A stretch of 11,705 nucleotides of DNA from a bacterium (lineage in GTDB: Bacteria > Chloroflexota > Dehalococcoidia > Tepidiformales > Tepidiformaceae), in NCBI GenBank assembly GCA_945861295.1, contig CAMAUF010000031.1, positions 1 through 11,705 on the forward strand, written 5' to 3'. The notes under the pieces were generated by a model that saw only the letters and a program-made list of their open reading frames with translations, was not told the DNA's origin and made no database searches. Below are positions 11,021 to 11,705 of this stretch, piece by piece (within the stretch, counting starts at the first letter, position 1; every line of letters begins with the position of its first letter). Made by a program: the position numbers and the translations under genes.

Positions 11021-11119
11021 CTACGGCAAGGGCTTTGGCTCCGGCTTCGGCTCGATGTCGTAGCAACGCGGGCAGAGCGGGATCTCGAACTTGGTACCGC
11101 AGCGCGGGCAAACGTTCAC
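11021..11119 (-). CDS. Very small zinc-ribbon protein
   Basis: The 32-aa product from GTG 11119 is VCPRCGTKFEIPLCPRC followed by YDIEPKPEPKPLP. Two CPRC knuckles ten residues apart form a treble-clef or rubredoxin-like zinc site, and the tail is Pro/Lys/Glu. The upstream codons of the same frame (IEYHRD) also look protein-like, but there is no ATG or GTG there and a CTG would be needed. No ribosome-binding site precedes the GTG. A -10-like TACCAT ends six bases before it, so a leaderless transcript is possible. It sits 44 bp after the glycosidase stop. The knuckles argue it is real, although the exact start is uncertain. Confidence 0.5.
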   Translation of the reverse strand: MNVCPRCGTKFEIPLCPRCYDIEPKPEPKPLP

Positions 11120-11163
11120 GTCACGATGGTACTCGATCGGCCGGACCCTTCGCGAGCTGATGC

Positions 11164-11705
11164 TTAGTCGAACCAGCGCGCCTCGCCCGGGAGGAGTTCG
11201 TGGGCCGCGATCTGGCCTCGGGCTTCCACGGCGACGATCCGAGGCCGGTCGAGGTCGTTCCGCAACTGGAGGCGGCCGCTGACGGGACGCTGAAAGAGGC
11301 CCGCGTACGTGAGCGAGGCTGAGTCGCCCACACAGCGGGGCGTTTTGCCGCGACCCGCGACTTGCAGGAGCAGGCCCTCGTGGGGCCGCAGAAAGATGTC
11401 ACCCATGCCGAGCATCCGCTGATTCCACAGGTCGAAGGCGACCTCGCCAGGCGCCAGATGCTCGCTCCAGGTCACCCAGCGTCCCTCGTCGCCCCAGTTG
11501 AGAAAGCCGACGAGCGCGCGGTCATCCGCGAGATTCACGCGCCAAGCGGACGCGACAGGGCCATCGCTCAGGTCAAGCGCCCGCGCCGCGACCCCGGCCG
11601 GCGGGAAGAGCGCCTGCGCCATCTCACGGCGGCCGGGCGCGAGAGCCGGAAGGTCGTCGGACGCCACGACCAAGCCGCCCGAGAGCGCGATGGAGGTCGC
11701 GAGAA
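11164..11705 (-). CDS. Alpha-galactosidase-like glycoside hydrolase (clan GH-D), C-terminal part
   Basis: The frame is open to the window edge, so only the last ~180 residues are present. It begins with LATSIALSGGLVVASDDLPA, followed by LAPGRREMAQALFPP. This matches the end of the catalytic barrel of GH27/GH36-type alpha-galactosidases, where an SGG-x-x-x-x-SDD segment precedes the last helix. The rest is a C-terminal beta-sandwich: VNLADDRALVGFLNWGDEGR, then HLAPGEVAFDLWNQRMLG, LRPHEGLLLQVAG and a final strand set ending ARWFD. The catalytic aspartates lie outside the window, so activity and specificity cannot be judged. The last ~50 residues (LTYAGLFQRPVSGRLQLRND onward) are a small extra beta domain. 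Confidence 0.75.
   Translation of the reverse strand, partial: LATSIALSGGLVVASDDLPALAPGRREMAQALFPPAGVAARALDLSDGPVASAWRVNLADDRALVGFLNWGDEGRWVTWSEHLAPGEVAFDLWNQRMLGMGDIFLRPHEGLLLQVAGRGKTPRCVGDSASLTYAGLFQRPVSGRLQLRNDLDRPRIVAVEARGQIAAHELLPGEARWFD

Overview
The window is GC-rich, gene-dense bacterial DNA. Three things suggest a Chloroflexota bacterium, possibly Dehalococcoidia-like: the ThrC-like/NIL/MoaD gene set behind a SAM-I riboswitch, the DUF4058 protein, and the P450, SnoaL-like and enoyl-CoA hydratase genes. This is an inference from gene content, not a placement. No rRNA, tRNA, CRISPR array, insertion sequence or phage gene was found.

Layout. Positions 2-631 hold the 3' part of a CHAD-domain gene. 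They are followed by a membrane-anchored phosphoribosyltransferase-like protein (689-1312), an orphan succinyl-CoA synthetase alpha subunit (sucD, 1449-2333), a cytochrome P450 (2505-3749) and a DUF4058 protein (3843-4628), all on the + strand. msrA (4665-5315) is on the - strand. Just beyond it lies a short degenerate copy of the DUF4058 gene's 3' end (5361-5447). A SnoaL-like protein (5551-5991) and an enoyl-CoA hydratase/isomerase-family protein (6089-6916) follow on +. Everything after that is on -. First comes a two-gene cassette of unknown function, a 107-aa protein then an HTH protein, with a probable operator of three half-sites. Next is the operon threonine-synthase-like enzyme, NIL-domain protein, MoaD/ThiS-like protein (9820 down to 7963). 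Then come a pair of small membrane-associated proteins, a tiny zinc-ribbon protein, and the C-terminal part of an alpha-galactosidase-like glycoside hydrolase that runs off the window.

The most interesting region is 7963-10137. A complete SAM-I riboswitch aptamer (10137-10022, - strand) precedes the 'threonine synthase'. SAM control points to methionine or homocysteine synthesis rather than threonine. The co-encoded MoaD-like sulfur carrier ends in Gly-Gly, and NIL domains are known from methionine transporters and homocysteine-synthesis proteins. Together they suggest a protein-thiocarboxylate route in which the ThrC-like enzyme makes homocysteine from O-phosphohomoserine. The leader between aptamer and gene also holds an 11-codon upstream ORF with a strong ribosome-binding site, three Met codons and a hairpin overlapping its stop codon.

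A second theme is inverted repeats just downstream of, or overlapping, -10-like elements. The best is a perfect 27-bp palindrome between the P450 promoter and its ribosome-binding site, with a second inverted repeat overlapping the -10. A perfect 24-bp interrupted palindrome overlaps the ribosome-binding site of the enoyl-CoA hydratase gene, and a compound repeat precedes the SnoaL gene. These may be operators or 5' mRNA hairpins.
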